DNA of 64,000 nt from Silicimonas algicola (GCF_003148765.1 NZ_QGGV01000003.1:92156-156155), one strand, 5' to 3'; numbered from the stretch's first letter, positions 16,611 through 25,822 are shown. Notes: a model not told the origin generated them from the sequence alone. Numbers and translations are program-made.

Positions 16611-19600
16611 TCAAAGATCGATGTCCACGATCCCGTCCGGCTTCGCTGCGCGCGAGCGGCAGAGGATCATCGACACTTTGCGGTCGGCAGCGGACAGCAC
16701 GAAATCGCGATGCTCGACCTCGCCCGCGACGACGCCGCAGCGGCAGACGCCGCACAGACCGTCGGAACACTTCAGATCGACCCGCACCCCTGCTTCAAGC
16801 AGGGCGTCAGCTGCCGAGCGGTCCGCCGGAACCTCGACCTCACGCTGCGACCGGGCGAGGCGGAGGGTGAACGGATGGTTCTCATACTCCGGTTCCTCGG
16901 GAAGGGCGAAGTACTCGACATGCAGCGCCTCCTCCGGCCAGCCCGAAGTGCGGGCCGCCGCCGTGACGGCGGTGATATAGCGGTCTGGGCCGCAGACATA
17001 GGCGTGGGCGCCCTCCGCCGGCCCCGAGAAAAGCGCCTCCATATCGGCGCGCGTGCCCTCGTCGCTGACATGGAGCGTCACGTTGTCGGCCCAGGGCATC
17101 CCGGCGAGGTCGGGCAGAAAGGCGGCGGCGCCCCGGGACGGCACCGAATAGTGCAGCCGGAAGTCGCGCCCGAGCGCGTGTAGCCGGTGCGCCATTGAGA
17201 TCATGGGGGTCACGCCGATCCCGCCGCCGAAGAGAAGCGTCACGGGCGCATCCTCCACCAGCGGGAAGTGGTTCACGGGCTTCGACAGGAACACCCGCCG
17301 CCCCTCGCCGAAGATGCGGTGCATCAGGCTGGACCCGCCGCGCCCGGCATCCTCGCGCAGGACCGCCACCTGATAGACCGAGCGGTCGGCGGGATCGCCC
17401 GACAGCGAGTATTGCCGCAGGAACTCGGGCGCCACGACGACGTCGAGATGGGCGCCGGCGGTCCAGGCGGGCAGGTCGCTGCCGTCGGCGGCGCGCAGCT
17501 CGTACTTCGCGATGGCAGGCGTCATCCGCTCGACCTTCGAGACGACCGCCTCGACCACGGGGCTGTCGGCGAAATCGGGCACCCGGTGCGCCACGTCCTC
17601 GCCGCGTGCGACGGCGGCGCGATGGTCGTCGGGTGATAGGAGGTCGCCGTAGGCGAGGATGCCCGCCTCGCGATCCATCGGATAGGGATAGGGCCAGGGC
17701 GGCGGCGTCAGCGGGGCAGGATAGACGGCAAGCGTCTGGTCCTCGGGCCGGATCTTCAGATCGGGCTGAAGGTCGCGCGCGTTCCCCGGGTGGCGCGTCG
17801 GGCGATAGCCGCCGTCCTCTTCCAGTTCCAGATCCCACCACCACTTCTTGACCGGGTTCAGCCCGCCGCGCCCCAGGCGGTCGTCGAGCGCGGCCAGCGC
17901 GGGGGCAAGCGACGGCACGTTCGAGGCCATCCAGCGGAAAGGGCGTTCGGCAAACAGGCCCTCCAGGTTCCACGGGCAGGTCTTCATGCAGCGCCCGCAC
18001 ATGGCGCCGCCCTTCGTCGTGATGCGGTAAGTGGCGCACTTCTGGCTGTCGGACTTCCAGATCTCGTAGCCGTTGAACATCTTCTTCGGTCCGGCGGTGA
18101 TGGCACCCGAGGGGCATTCGCGGGCGCACTTGTTGCAGGCCTCGCAAAAGGACTGGAGGCCGAAGTCTATGGGCCTGTCGAAAGCGAGCGGCATGTCGGT
18201 CGTCACCACGCCCGATTTCAGGCGGGGGCCGAGGAAGGGGTTCAGGATGACCTCGCCGATGCGCGAGACCTCTCCCAGCCCGGACAGAAGGAGCAGCGGC
18301 GGCTGCACGACCTCGCCGTCGAGCACGGTGTGCGCCTTGGCCGAATATCCCAACTGCCGGATGTGCGCCGCGATCACGCCTCCCAGAAGGGAGAACCGCA
18401 GGTAGGCGCGCATCGACTGGGCAACGCTGATCCAGTCGTCTCCGCTGGCGCCTTCCATCGTCTCGAAGCCCTGATCGACGATCATGCTGATGGCGGTCGG
18501 GTGGGGTGGGTCGATGGGATGGCCCGCCGCGTCGTGGCTGTACCACGCCCAGTCCGGGCAACGGCTGATGCCGACCGCGTCGATCCCAAGGAAATAGGCG
18601 GCGGCCTTGATGGCGTCGGCGTTCTCCTGCGGATCAGCAGGGTGTAGACCCTCGCTTGGCGGGCCGTCCTGCAACAGCACGAAAGCCCCCAGCATGCGAC
18701 GCTCGGCCGCCGCTGTCGGGGCCTTCTTCGCGTAGTGCCCGCCCTTTGCGCCATCCTGCACGGCCTTGCCCAGATCGCCGAACTGGGCGCGGGCGAACAT
18801 GTCCGTTCGCTTGGGGACGCGCGGGACACGCGGCTCGTCGATATAGGTCGTGGGTGCGTCGACGCGTTTCAGCGTCTCGAAAGGGTGCGGGCCATCGGCG
18901 AAGCGGCGTCGCGCGAAGGGATCGCGGTTCAAGGCACTATTCGCCGTCCCCCAGCCGAGCCACCAGCGCGGTCCAAGCGAGGGCTGGTAACGGGCGAGGG
19001 GGCGGTCAGGCGTCATGGCGAAGGTGGTGGTGAGTGCGGCGACACCGAAATGCAGGCCAAGGAAGGGGGCCGACACCTCGCCGTGTTCGGCGACCGCGAG
19101 CCCCGCTTCGACCGCAAGGCGGTTCAGGTCGACATCGGACGAGGTCTCCGTGTGCGCCTTTGCGTCGAAGCCCAGAAGCCTGAGGTAGTTCGCCAGCACG
19201 ACCGCGGTTTCCGACGCGCGCAACGCGGCGGCGGCGGGGCCAGCGCCCTCAAGCCACTCGGTGCTCGCTTCGTCCGGCCAGGGGTCGCGGGGGCGGGCCG
19301 AGAGGAAGATGACCGCGTGGGTGTGTCCGTCGATTGTCGATGGCGGAGCTTCCATCGAGTCCTTGAGGTCGGCCATGATCATGTCGATGCCCGACGCGAG
19401 CGTCTTCGTCTGCTTCGTCTTCAGGTCGTTGGCGAGACGGTCGATGCCCGGGTTGCGCCACGGCTGCGGCAGGTGCGCAGCGGGCGGCAGGCGGCAGATG
19501 CCGACCATGTGGGTGTCGTTGAAATAGCCGAATGCCTTCAGGTGGCGCGCACGTTCGCCTTCGTCGTCCGGACAGGCGGCGCGGGCGCGGTTCACGAGGC

Positions 19601-19790
19601 CGTCTCGGATCGCGTCCATCATCGCCTGGTGGTCTGCCATCGCAGCGGCCAAACCCTGCGTCGGCACCGCGAGCGGCCGCGCGTCCGGCAGGCCCCGCAG
19701 GTCGGGCGTGTCCTGCCGCCGGAGACGCTCCAGCGGGTAGGGACCCAGGTGGACGGGCCGGTTGCGGTCGGAGAAGAAGCGAAGCGCCAT
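16611..19790 (-). CDS. Self-sufficient reductive dehalogenase: two RdhA-like domains fused to a flavin/[2Fe-2S] reductase
   Basis: A 1059-residue cytoplasmic fusion. Residues about 390-610 form a reductive dehalogenase catalytic domain with two [4Fe-4S] motifs: C549-x2-C552-x2-C555-x3-C559P and C585-x12-C598-x2-C601-x3-C605P. Residues about 80-265 are a degenerate duplicate without the clusters (compare LKAFGYF..THMVGICR with IKAAAYF..DAVGISR, and DAKAHT with SAKAHT). The C-terminus is a phthalate-dioxygenase-reductase-type module: flavin motif RQYSLSG 792-798, NAD(P) motif GGGIGVTPM 855-863, CGP 933-935, and a plant-type [2Fe-2S] set C1008, C1013, C1016, C1044. No Tat signal or RdhB anchor is present, so electrons should come from NAD(P)H as in the catabolic NpRdhA/BhbA type. 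It stands alone; the halogenated substrate is unknown. Confidence 0.88.
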   Translation of the reverse strand: MALRFFSDRNRPVHLGPYPLERLRRQDTPDLRGLPDARPLAVPTQGLAAAMADHQAMMDAIRDGLVNRARAACPDDEGERARHLKAFGYFNDTHMVGICRLPPAAHLPQPWRNPGIDRLANDLKTKQTKTLASGIDMIMADLKDSMEAPPSTIDGHTHAVIFLSARPRDPWPDEASTEWLEGAGPAAAALRASETAVVLANYLRLLGFDAKAHTETSSDVDLNRLAVEAGLAVAEHGEVSAPFLGLHFGVAALTTTFAMTPDRPLARYQPSLGPRWWLGWGTANSALNRDPFARRRFADGPHPFETLKRVDAPTTYIDEPRVPRVPKRTDMFARAQFGDLGKAVQDGAKGGHYAKKAPTAAAERRMLGAFVLLQDGPPSEGLHPADPQENADAIKAAAYFLGIDAVGISRCPDWAWYSHDAAGHPIDPPHPTAISMIVDQGFETMEGASGDDWISVAQSMRAYLRFSLLGGVIAAHIRQLGYSAKAHTVLDGEVVQPPLLLLSGLGEVSRIGEVILNPFLGPRLKSGVVTTDMPLAFDRPIDFGLQSFCEACNKCARECPSGAITAGPKKMFNGYEIWKSDSQKCATYRITTKGGAMCGRCMKTCPWNLEGLFAERPFRWMASNVPSLAPALAALDDRLGRGGLNPVKKWWWDLELEEDGGYRPTRHPGNARDLQPDLKIRPEDQTLAVYPAPLTPPPWPYPYPMDREAGILAYGDLLSPDDHRAAVARGEDVAHRVPDFADSPVVEAVVSKVERMTPAIAKYELRAADGSDLPAWTAGAHLDVVVAPEFLRQYSLSGDPADRSVYQVAVLREDAGRGGSSLMHRIFGEGRRVFLSKPVNHFPLVEDAPVTLLFGGGIGVTPMISMAHRLHALGRDFRLHYSVPSRGAAAFLPDLAGMPWADNVTLHVSDEGTRADMEALFSGPAEGAHAYVCGPDRYITAVTAAARTSGWPEEALHVEYFALPEEPEYENHPFTLRLARSQREVEVPADRSAADALLEAGVRVDLKCSDGLCGVCRCGVVAGEVEHRDFVLSAADRKVSMILCRSRAAKPDGIVDIDL

Positions 19791-19925
19791 CGTCGGCGAA
19801 GCTATGTCCGCGCGCGGTCGGCGGCAAGGGACGGCGCCACGCGCATGGCGCGAACTTCGCCTCTGAAAACGCGTCGTTTTCGCGTCATGCGCGTGCTACG
19901 CTCCCTCGACAGACCGGAGGTCCCG

Positions 19926-21764
19926 ATGCGTTCGACCCTATTCGCCTTTCTCGCCCTTCTTGCCCTGGCCCTTCCTGCCGCGGCGCAGGACACGACGGTC
20001 AGCCACGGAATATCCGCGTTCGGCGAGCTGAAGTATCCGCCCGACTTCGCGCATTTCGACTACGTCAACCCGAGCGCGCCGCGCGGCGGGACGATGAGCT
20101 TTCGCGGAACGCTCGCCAGCCAGACCTTCGACAGCCTGAACAAGTTCATCCTCGCTGGCGAGGCGGCGCAGGGGCTGGAGCTGATCTACGACCAGCTCAT
20201 GGTGCGGGCCTGGGACGAACCCGACGCGCTTTACGGTCTTCTGGCCGAGACGATCGAATATCCGGCAGACAGGTCCTGGGTGATCTTCAAGCTCCGGGCC
20301 GACGCGCGCTTCTCGGACGGGATGCCCGTCACGGCGGACGACGTGGCTTGGACCATCGAGACGCTCAAGACGAAGGCCAATCCGCTTTACCGCCTCGCCA
20401 TCGAGGACGTCGAGGGCGCCGAGGTGCTGTCCCCCCGTGAGGTGAAGGTGACGTTCCGCGCGGGCGCGCAGACCCGTGACCTGATCTCGACCGTGGCCGA
20501 GCTCGAGGTCCTGCCGAAGCACTACTATCAGGCGAACGATTTCGAGCGCTCGACGATGGTCCCGCCCGTGGGGTCCGGACCCTATGTGGTGTCGAGCGCC
20601 GACCCGGGGCGCCGCATCACCTATTGCCGCAATCCTCAGTATTGGGGGGCGAGCCTTCCGGTGAACCGGGGCACCAACAACTTCGATTGCTACCGCTATG
20701 AATATTTTTCGGATTCCACCGCTGCCTTCGAAGCGTTGAAGGCGGGGGTCTATCTCTTCCACGAAGAGAACTTCTCGGCTCTCTGGGCGACCGGCTATGA
20801 CTTCCCCTCGCTGACGCGGGGCTGGGTCAAGCGCGAGACGCTTCCGGACGGTCGGTCCTCGGGCGCGCAGGGGTTCTGGTTCAACCTGCGCAATCCCAAG
20901 TTCCAGGATCGCCGGGTCCGAGAGGCGTTGGGGATGATGTTCAACTTCGAATGGTCGAACGAAACGTTGTTCTACGGACTCTATGAGCGCACCGACAGCT
21001 TCTGGGAGAACTCGCACCTCCAGGCCGCAGGCGCGCTGGAGGGCGAAGAGCTTGCCTTCCTCGAGGCGTGGCGCGACAGGCTGCCCGAGACGGTCTTCAG
21101 CGAACCCGCCTTCGTGCCGCCCGTGTCGCAGCCGAACAAGACCGACCGCGCGATGGTCCGGCGGGCGAACGCGCTTCTCGAGGAGGCGGGCTGGGTCGTG
21201 GGCTCGGACGGTGTCCGGCGGAACGAAGCGGGGGAGGTTCTGAGCGTCGAATTTCTCAACGATAGCCCGGCCTTCGAGCGCATCATCCTGCCCTTCATCG
21301 AGAACCTGAAGGCCGTTGGCATCGACGCCACGCTGAACATGGTCGACCCGGCCGAATACGAGGAGCGGCAGGAGCGTTTCGACTATGACATCGTGTCGGG
21401 CCGCTATGTGCTGCCGGTGTCGCCTTCGGTCGAATTGAACGTGCTTTTCGGGAGCAACAGTGCGAACGATCCGGGTTCGGCGAACCTGTCGGGCATCGCC
21501 GATCCGGTGATCGACGAGATCATCCAGCAGGTGCTGGCCGCAGAGGACCGCGAGACGCTCGATGTGCGCGTCAGGGCGCTGGACCGCGTGCTGCGCGACC
21601 GGATGATCTGGATCCCGAACTGGTTCAAGGGCGAACACTGGGTCGCCTATTGGGACGTCTTCGATCATCCGGCGACGAAGCCGCCCTATACCCGTGGCGT
21701 TGATTTCTGGTGGTGGAACGAGGAGAAGTTCCGCGCCCTGAAATCGGCCGGCGCGCTGCGTTAG
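19926..21764 (+). CDS. YejA-like periplasmic oligopeptide-type binding protein (SBP family 5)
   Basis: A 612-residue family 5 solute-binding protein. A clear signal peptide (LFAFLALLALALPAAAQD) ends near residue 20. The body contains GLELIYDQLMVRAWDEPDALYG, a segment typical of YejA, ARFSDGMPVTADDV, and a C-terminal WIPNWFKGEHWVAYWD. YejA proteins deliver peptides to the YejBEF ABC transporter, but no permease or ATPase genes are adjacent, so it is an orphan or works with components elsewhere. ATG 19926 follows a GGAGG ribosome binding site. Its stop overlaps the stop of the convergent ribokinase gene by a few bases. Confidence 0.85.
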   Translation: MRSTLFAFLALLALALPAAAQDTTVSHGISAFGELKYPPDFAHFDYVNPSAPRGGTMSFRGTLASQTFDSLNKFILAGEAAQGLELIYDQLMVRAWDEPDALYGLLAETIEYPADRSWVIFKLRADARFSDGMPVTADDVAWTIETLKTKANPLYRLAIEDVEGAEVLSPREVKVTFRAGAQTRDLISTVAELEVLPKHYYQANDFERSTMVPPVGSGPYVVSSADPGRRITYCRNPQYWGASLPVNRGTNNFDCYRYEYFSDSTAAFEALKAGVYLFHEENFSALWATGYDFPSLTRGWVKRETLPDGRSSGAQGFWFNLRNPKFQDRRVREALGMMFNFEWSNETLFYGLYERTDSFWENSHLQAAGALEGEELAFLEAWRDRLPETVFSEPAFVPPVSQPNKTDRAMVRRANALLEEAGWVVGSDGVRRNEAGEVLSVEFLNDSPAFERIILPFIENLKAVGIDATLNMVDPAEYEERQERFDYDIVSGRYVLPVSPSVELNVLFGSNSANDPGSANLSGIADPVIDEIIQQVLAAEDRETLDVRVRALDRVLRDRMIWIPNWFKGEHWVAYWDVFDHPATKPPYTRGVDFWWWNEEKFRALKSAGALR

Positions 21765-22684
21765 CTTCGGGCGAGGAGGGCGTCGATCTCGGCGCGCGCC
21801 GGCATCGAGGCGGCGGCACCCGCGCGCGTGACAGACAGGCCCGCGACGGCGCATCCGAAGCGCACGGCATCCTCACCCGACATGCCTTCCGAGAGCGCCA
21901 CGGCGAAGCCGCCGTTGAAGGCGTCGCCTGCGCCCGTCGTCTCGACCACGCGCTCGGCCAGGAAGGCGGGGACATGGATCTCGCCGTCTCTCGTCACCAG
22001 AAGCGCGCCGTTGCCGCCGAGTGTCAGAAGTGCGGCGCCCACGCCCTTTTCCAGAAGCGCCTCGGCGGCGCGGCGGGCCGAAGGCAGGTCGCTGACGGGA
22101 ACCCCGGTCAGAAGCTCGGCCTCGCTCTCGTTCGGAGTGACGAAGTCGCAGAGCGGGAAGATCGCGTCGGGGAGGGTGGCGGCGGGGGCCGGGTTCAGGA
22201 TCGTCACCGCGCCGCCGTCGCGGGCGATTTCGAGCCCGCGCATCGCTGCGTCGACGGGCTGTTCCAGTTGCGTGACGAAAACGCCGGCGCGTCGGATCAG
22301 GTCGGTCTTCGTATCGATATCGGAAGGCGTGATGCCGCCCGCAGCACCCGGGCAGACGATGATCGCGTTGTCGCCCGTCTCCTCCTCGACGAAAATACAG
22401 GCCGCACCCGTGGCCTCGCGCTCGACCTGGATCACCGCCGGATGGACGCCGGCGTCGGCCCATGTCGCGAAGGCGAGGTCGGCGAAGGTGTCGCGTCCCA
22501 GCCGGGCGATGAAGTGGACGTCGCCGCCTGCGCGCGCCGCTGCGACGGACTGGTTCGACCCCTTGCCGCCGGGCCCGAGGGTGAAGCGGTGGCCGAGGAT
22601 CGTCTCGCCGATCTTCGGCAGCCGGTCGGCACGGTAGGTGGTATCGGCGACGAAGATGCCGAGGATGACGATGGGGCCGGTCAC
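21761..22684 (-). CDS. rbsK: Ribokinase (PfkB family)
   Basis: A 307-residue PfkB-family sugar kinase. It has the N-terminal LGPGGKGSNQSVAAARAGG substrate region and the C-terminal TTGAGDAFNGGF motif with the catalytic Asp and anion hole. It likely phosphorylates ribose or a similar pentose at O5. The longer open frame begins inside the upstream gene; GTG 22684 is the only start that fits the conserved N-terminus (GPIVILGIF) and lies four bases after the mutarotase stop, so the two genes form an operon. Confidence 0.85.
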   Translation of the reverse strand: MTGPIVILGIFVADTTYRADRLPKIGETILGHRFTLGPGGKGSNQSVAAARAGGDVHFIARLGRDTFADLAFATWADAGVHPAVIQVEREATGAACIFVEEETGDNAIIVCPGAAGGITPSDIDTKTDLIRRAGVFVTQLEQPVDAAMRGLEIARDGGAVTILNPAPAATLPDAIFPLCDFVTPNESEAELLTGVPVSDLPSARRAAEALLEKGVGAALLTLGGNGALLVTRDGEIHVPAFLAERVVETTGAGDAFNGGFAVALSEGMSGEDAVRFGCAVAGLSVTRAGAAASMPARAEIDALLARS

Positions 22685-22688
22685 GGCG

Positions 22689-23141
22689 TCATTCTTCCGG
22701 AGTGATGACGCCGAGGCGGAAGATGACGTTGCCGTAGAACCGCCGCTCGCCGGTCTGGATGATCGCGAAGGCCTCCCGGGCGAGGTCATAGAAGGCGAAG
22801 CGCTCGACCGAGACCATCGGGCGCGGGCGGCCCTCGGCGGCGTCGATGGCCTTCTGCGTCTCGGCGATGACCGGGGCGATCTTCGCCGGGTCGCCGTCGA
22901 TCTCCATCCGCATCGCGAAGTCGTCGACGAAGGTGTCCAGCGGCAGGACCGACAGGACCGCCTCGGTCGCCTCGGCCAGCGTCAGGTTCTCGAGCCTGAG
23001 AAGCTCACCCAGGACCGTGTCGCGGGCGCAGGCCTCGGACGGGAAATTGGTGTCGGTCAGCACCACCGTGTCGCCATGCCCCATCGAGCGGAGCGCGTAG
23101 AGCACGTCAGCGTTCAGTCTGGGGTCGATGCCCTTCAGCAT
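22689..23141 (-). CDS. RbsD/FucU family sugar mutarotase
   Basis: A 150-residue RbsD/FucU protein with the conserved opening MLKGIDPRLNADVLYAL, GHGDTVVLTDTNFP, and the C-terminal FYGNVIFRLGVI. Such enzymes interconvert anomers of ribose (RbsD) or fucose (FucU); the closeness of the N-terminus to FucU suggests L-fucose mutarotase, whereas the adjacent ribokinase suggests ribose. ATG 23141 has a strong ribosome binding site (GGGAGG), and the longer upstream frame is unconserved. It forms a two-gene operon with the kinase; no transporter is adjacent. Confidence 0.8.
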   Translation of the reverse strand: MLKGIDPRLNADVLYALRSMGHGDTVVLTDTNFPSEACARDTVLGELLRLENLTLAEATEAVLSVLPLDTFVDDFAMRMEIDGDPAKIAPVIAETQKAIDAAEGRPRPMVSVERFAFYDLAREAFAIIQTGERRFYGNVIFRLGVITPEE

Positions 23142-23198
23142 TCCCTGCCTCCCTGTTTCGGCCCGACCTGAGCACGATCGGGAAGGAAAGGGCAAGTC

Positions 23199-23657
23199 TC
23201 AGGCGGTGCCGTCGGTGCGATCGTTCATCACGCGGGCGAAGTCCTCGAAGAACTTCGCCGACAGCTTCTTGGCCGTCGCGACGATCAGGCGGCTGCCGAG
23301 CTGTGCGATCTTGCCGCCGATGTCCGCCTTCGCGGTATAGGACAGCACCGTCTCGTTGCCGTCCTCGGTCAGGGTCACGTCGGCGCCGCCTTTGGCGAAG
23401 CCCGCCGCGCCGCCCTTGCCTTCGCCTGTGAGGCTGAAGGCGTCGGGGGCGCCGCTCTGGTCGAGGTGGACGAACCCCGCGAAGGTGGCCTTCACCGGTC
23501 CGATCTTCAGGACGACCTTCGCCTCGAGGTCATCCGGCGACGTGCGGGTCAGCTCCTCGCAGCCGGGGATGCACAGCTTCAACACTTCGGGGTCGTTGAG
23601 CGCGGTATAGACCTCGGCCTTAGGCGCCCTGATGCGGACCTCGTCGTTCAGTTCCAT
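23199..23657 (-). CDS. CoxG-like SRPBCC family protein
   Basis: A 152-residue START-like protein with the family opening MELNDEVRIRAPKAEVY, then CIPGCEEL and the Gly/Ala-rich GKGGAAGFAKGGADV loop. The CoxG family is associated with carbon monoxide dehydrogenase maturation or its membrane attachment, but many members lie apart from cox genes, as here. ATG 23657 has an AAGGAG ribosome binding site; the earlier alternative start is not supported. No CO dehydrogenase gene is in the window, so a CO-related role is not shown. Confidence 0.75.
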   Translation of the reverse strand: MELNDEVRIRAPKAEVYTALNDPEVLKLCIPGCEELTRTSPDDLEAKVVLKIGPVKATFAGFVHLDQSGAPDAFSLTGEGKGGAAGFAKGGADVTLTEDGNETVLSYTAKADIGGKIAQLGSRLIVATAKKLSAKFFEDFARVMNDRTDGTA

Positions 23658-23726
23658 GCGTCGTGCTCCTTGCGGCCTCGTGACTGCTGTGGCGGCGGGC
23701 GGCGTCCGGGTCAAGCCTGTCTTGCG

Positions 23727-24701
23727 TCAGGGAGGGGGCAGGCCCACCATCGCGTGAACTTCTGCCGCCCGAACGCCGCCTGGCCCCGAGCCCTTGCGCA
23801 CCAGCCGCGCGGCGAGGCGGCACATGGCTTCGTTGGCAGGGGCGGGGACGCCGTGGAGGCGGGCGAGAAGGACGATCTCGCCGTTCAGGTAGTCCGTCTC
23901 GATCGAGCCAGCCCCGCGGGCGAGGCTTTGGGTCGAGGACGTGCCGCTTCGGGTGACGCCCTCGACTTCAGCTGGACGCATGAGGTCGCGGCGGGGATCG
24001 TCCTGACCCACATCCCGCCAGGCGATGCCTGCGGCCGCGAGGACCTGTTTGGCCTCCTCGCGCAGGATCTCGGCCACAGGCCCCGTCTTGGCGCCCCGGC
24101 CCACGGCAGCCTCGACCACGTTGCCGAGGTTCAGGATCAGCTTGCCGTACTTGCTTACCATCACCGCGGGATCGACATAGCCGCGGATTCCGCCCGGTGT
24201 CAGCGCCTCGGCGAGCGCCCGGTCGTCGTCGTCCGCCCCGGACGGCGCGCGGCCGATGTCGAAGACGCCGAACTCGGGCGCGCAGCAGGCCACCGCCTCG
24301 TCCAGCGCGTCGAACTGCGCGGGCAGCATGACCGTCACGCCGTGGACGTTCGGGAAGAGCCGCAGCGCGGTCCGTTCGTTGGCGATGCCGTTCTGGCAGC
24401 AATAGATCGGCTGTTCGTCGACGCCCGCATCGCGGAGCGCGGCGAGGGCGTCAGCGGTGTGCTGGCTCTTGACCAGGAGGAGGATCGCGTCGTCGGGTCG
24501 GAACTCGATCTCGGACGGCGCTTCGCGCAGGTCGAGCCGATAGCGCCGGCTGCCGTTCGCCGAGCGGAAGGCGAGACCATTTGCCTGAAGCGCCTCGAGC
24601 CGGGCCCCGCGCGCAATGCCCAGCACCTCGTGCCCGGCCTCGGTGAGCGCCGCCGCCACCACGCCGCCGACCGCGCCCACGCCGTAAAGGATGTATCGCA
24701 T
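23727..24701 (-). CDS. 2-dehydropantoate 2-reductase-like protein (ApbA/PanE family)
   Basis: A 324-residue NADP-dependent reductase. The N-terminal nucleotide motif is YGVGAVG at residues 7-13, followed by LLLVKSQHT and the family signature CQNGIAN. A C-terminal helical domain carries the SKYGKLILNLGN lysine region and a DYLNGEI motif. PanE reduces ketopantoate in CoA biosynthesis, though paralogues of this type act on other 2-oxo acids. ATG 24701 starts directly at the Rossmann fold; the upstream extension from 24755 is unconserved. No pan gene is adjacent. Confidence 0.75.
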   Translation of the reverse strand: MRYILYGVGAVGGVVAAALTEAGHEVLGIARGARLEALQANGLAFRSANGSRRYRLDLREAPSEIEFRPDDAILLLVKSQHTADALAALRDAGVDEQPIYCCQNGIANERTALRLFPNVHGVTVMLPAQFDALDEAVACCAPEFGVFDIGRAPSGADDDDRALAEALTPGGIRGYVDPAVMVSKYGKLILNLGNVVEAAVGRGAKTGPVAEILREEAKQVLAAAGIAWRDVGQDDPRRDLMRPAEVEGVTRSGTSSTQSLARGAGSIETDYLNGEIVLLARLHGVPAPANEAMCRLAARLVRKGSGPGGVRAAEVHAMVGLPPP

Positions 24702-24807
24702 CGCTCGTCCCCCGTTCGCCGCTCCCTTGTCCGACGAGGGCGGCGCCCTTGTCAAACCGGCCTTGCCGGCTGGCGGCGGGACAGTCGTGACGCCAGATTA
24801 GCGCAAG

Positions 24808-25542
24808 CTAGTCCGGAAGAACCGCCGCGTTTCGTGCGACGCCGTTGCGCTCGAGAATGTCTGCGATGGCGCGGCTGCGTGCGAGGTTGGCCAGCATGTC
24901 GGTCAGGTGGCGCGCGGCCCGGGGCCGGCCCTTGACGATGGCCATGGCCTGCCGGATTTCCATGAAAGGGGGGGACAGGACGCGTGATCCGGGCCGCAGT
25001 GCCGCCTCCGCCGCCATGACGTCGCCGATGCCCGCCCCGGCGGCGACCGTGCCCACGTCGAGTGCGGCGAGCATGGCGCGGATGTCGGGGAAGCGGACCA
25101 GGTGGTCCGCCCCCGCCTGACGTTCGAGCGTCAGCGTGTAGGCCGACCCCTCGACGGTGCCGACCGGCGCGCCCGAGGCGACCAGCGCTGCCGCATCCGC
25201 CGCATCGCATCCCGGCCCGGCGAGGTAGCGTCCCTCGATCGCGACGTAGGGCAGGGTGAAGTCGAGGGTCTCGGCCCGCTTCGGGTCGACGGCGAGAAAG
25301 CACAGGTCCCAGACTCCCTCCGTCGCCGAGCCCGAGACATCGGCGGCGCGCTCGTACTCCACGAATTGCAACGGAAGGTTGAGCGTGCCGGCAACAAGCC
25401 TCGCGAGATCGACCGAGATGCCGCAAGGAGCTCCCGTCTCGTCCCGCCCGACCAGGATACGGTTCCCGTGGTTCAGCGCCACACGCAAAACGCCCTCCGG
25501 CGCGTACTCCGACAGGAGTTGTCGAGAGGGTGGAAGCGCCAT
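24808..25542 (-). CDS. Solute-binding protein family 3 domain protein without signal peptide
   Basis: A 244-residue protein matching the amino-acid ABC transporter binding fold: GVLRVALNHGN, then TGAPCGISVDLARLVAGTLN, WDLCFLAVDPKRAETLDFTLPYV and GTVEGSAYTL. It lacks an N-terminal hydrophobic segment, so it is predicted to stay in the cytoplasm or to have lost its leader. There are no adjacent permease or ATPase genes. It lies beside the decayed tRNA copy that borders the integrative-element scar. Cytoplasmic sensing or enzyme recruitment is possible but unproven. Confidence 0.7.
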   Translation of the reverse strand: MALPPSRQLLSEYAPEGVLRVALNHGNRILVGRDETGAPCGISVDLARLVAGTLNLPLQFVEYERAADVSGSATEGVWDLCFLAVDPKRAETLDFTLPYVAIEGRYLAGPGCDAADAAALVASGAPVGTVEGSAYTLTLERQAGADHLVRFPDIRAMLAALDVGTVAAGAGIGDVMAAEAALRPGSRVLSPPFMEIRQAMAIVKGRPRAARHLTDMLANLARSRAIADILERNGVARNAAVLPD

Positions 25543-25643
25543 GAGTCTTCTCGCAGCAGGGGTCGCAGGCGATAAGAACAGGGATCGTCCTGAAGGTCAC
25601 GGTCTGAACGACGGGCGCGTGGGATCGGATCAATGAGGAAGAT

Positions 25644-25702
25644 TGGCTCCGACGGTAGAGATCCAACGTACGACCAATTGACAAACGCCCATCTACCTAG
25701 AG
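25644..25702 (-). repeat. Decayed copy of the tRNA-Asn 3' part (putative attachment site)
   Basis: The sequence TGGCTCCGACGGTAGAGATC and the following ACGACCAATTGA match the 3' half of the intact tRNA-Asn at 26979-27053 in the same orientation, with several scattered substitutions and loss of the 5' half. It lies about 1.3 kb from the tRNA with an integrase remnant between them. This is what remains of the second att copy left by an element inserted in tRNA-Asn. Confidence 0.75.
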
Positions 25703-25822
25703 CTTTTCCGTCGCTTCAGCTCACTTTATCGGATGGCGGCGCGGTCCTTTTCTTGTTGACGATACTAAAAAATGAACGTCACTGAAAGGTTCAAGGGATG
25801 GCAGCGCCTGTCAGCCGTTTTT

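Noticed and set aside
19938-21854. 638-codon open frame antisense to the YejA-like gene
   Set aside because: No recognisable motifs; an artefact of high GC at third codon positions opposite a clear periplasmic binding protein.
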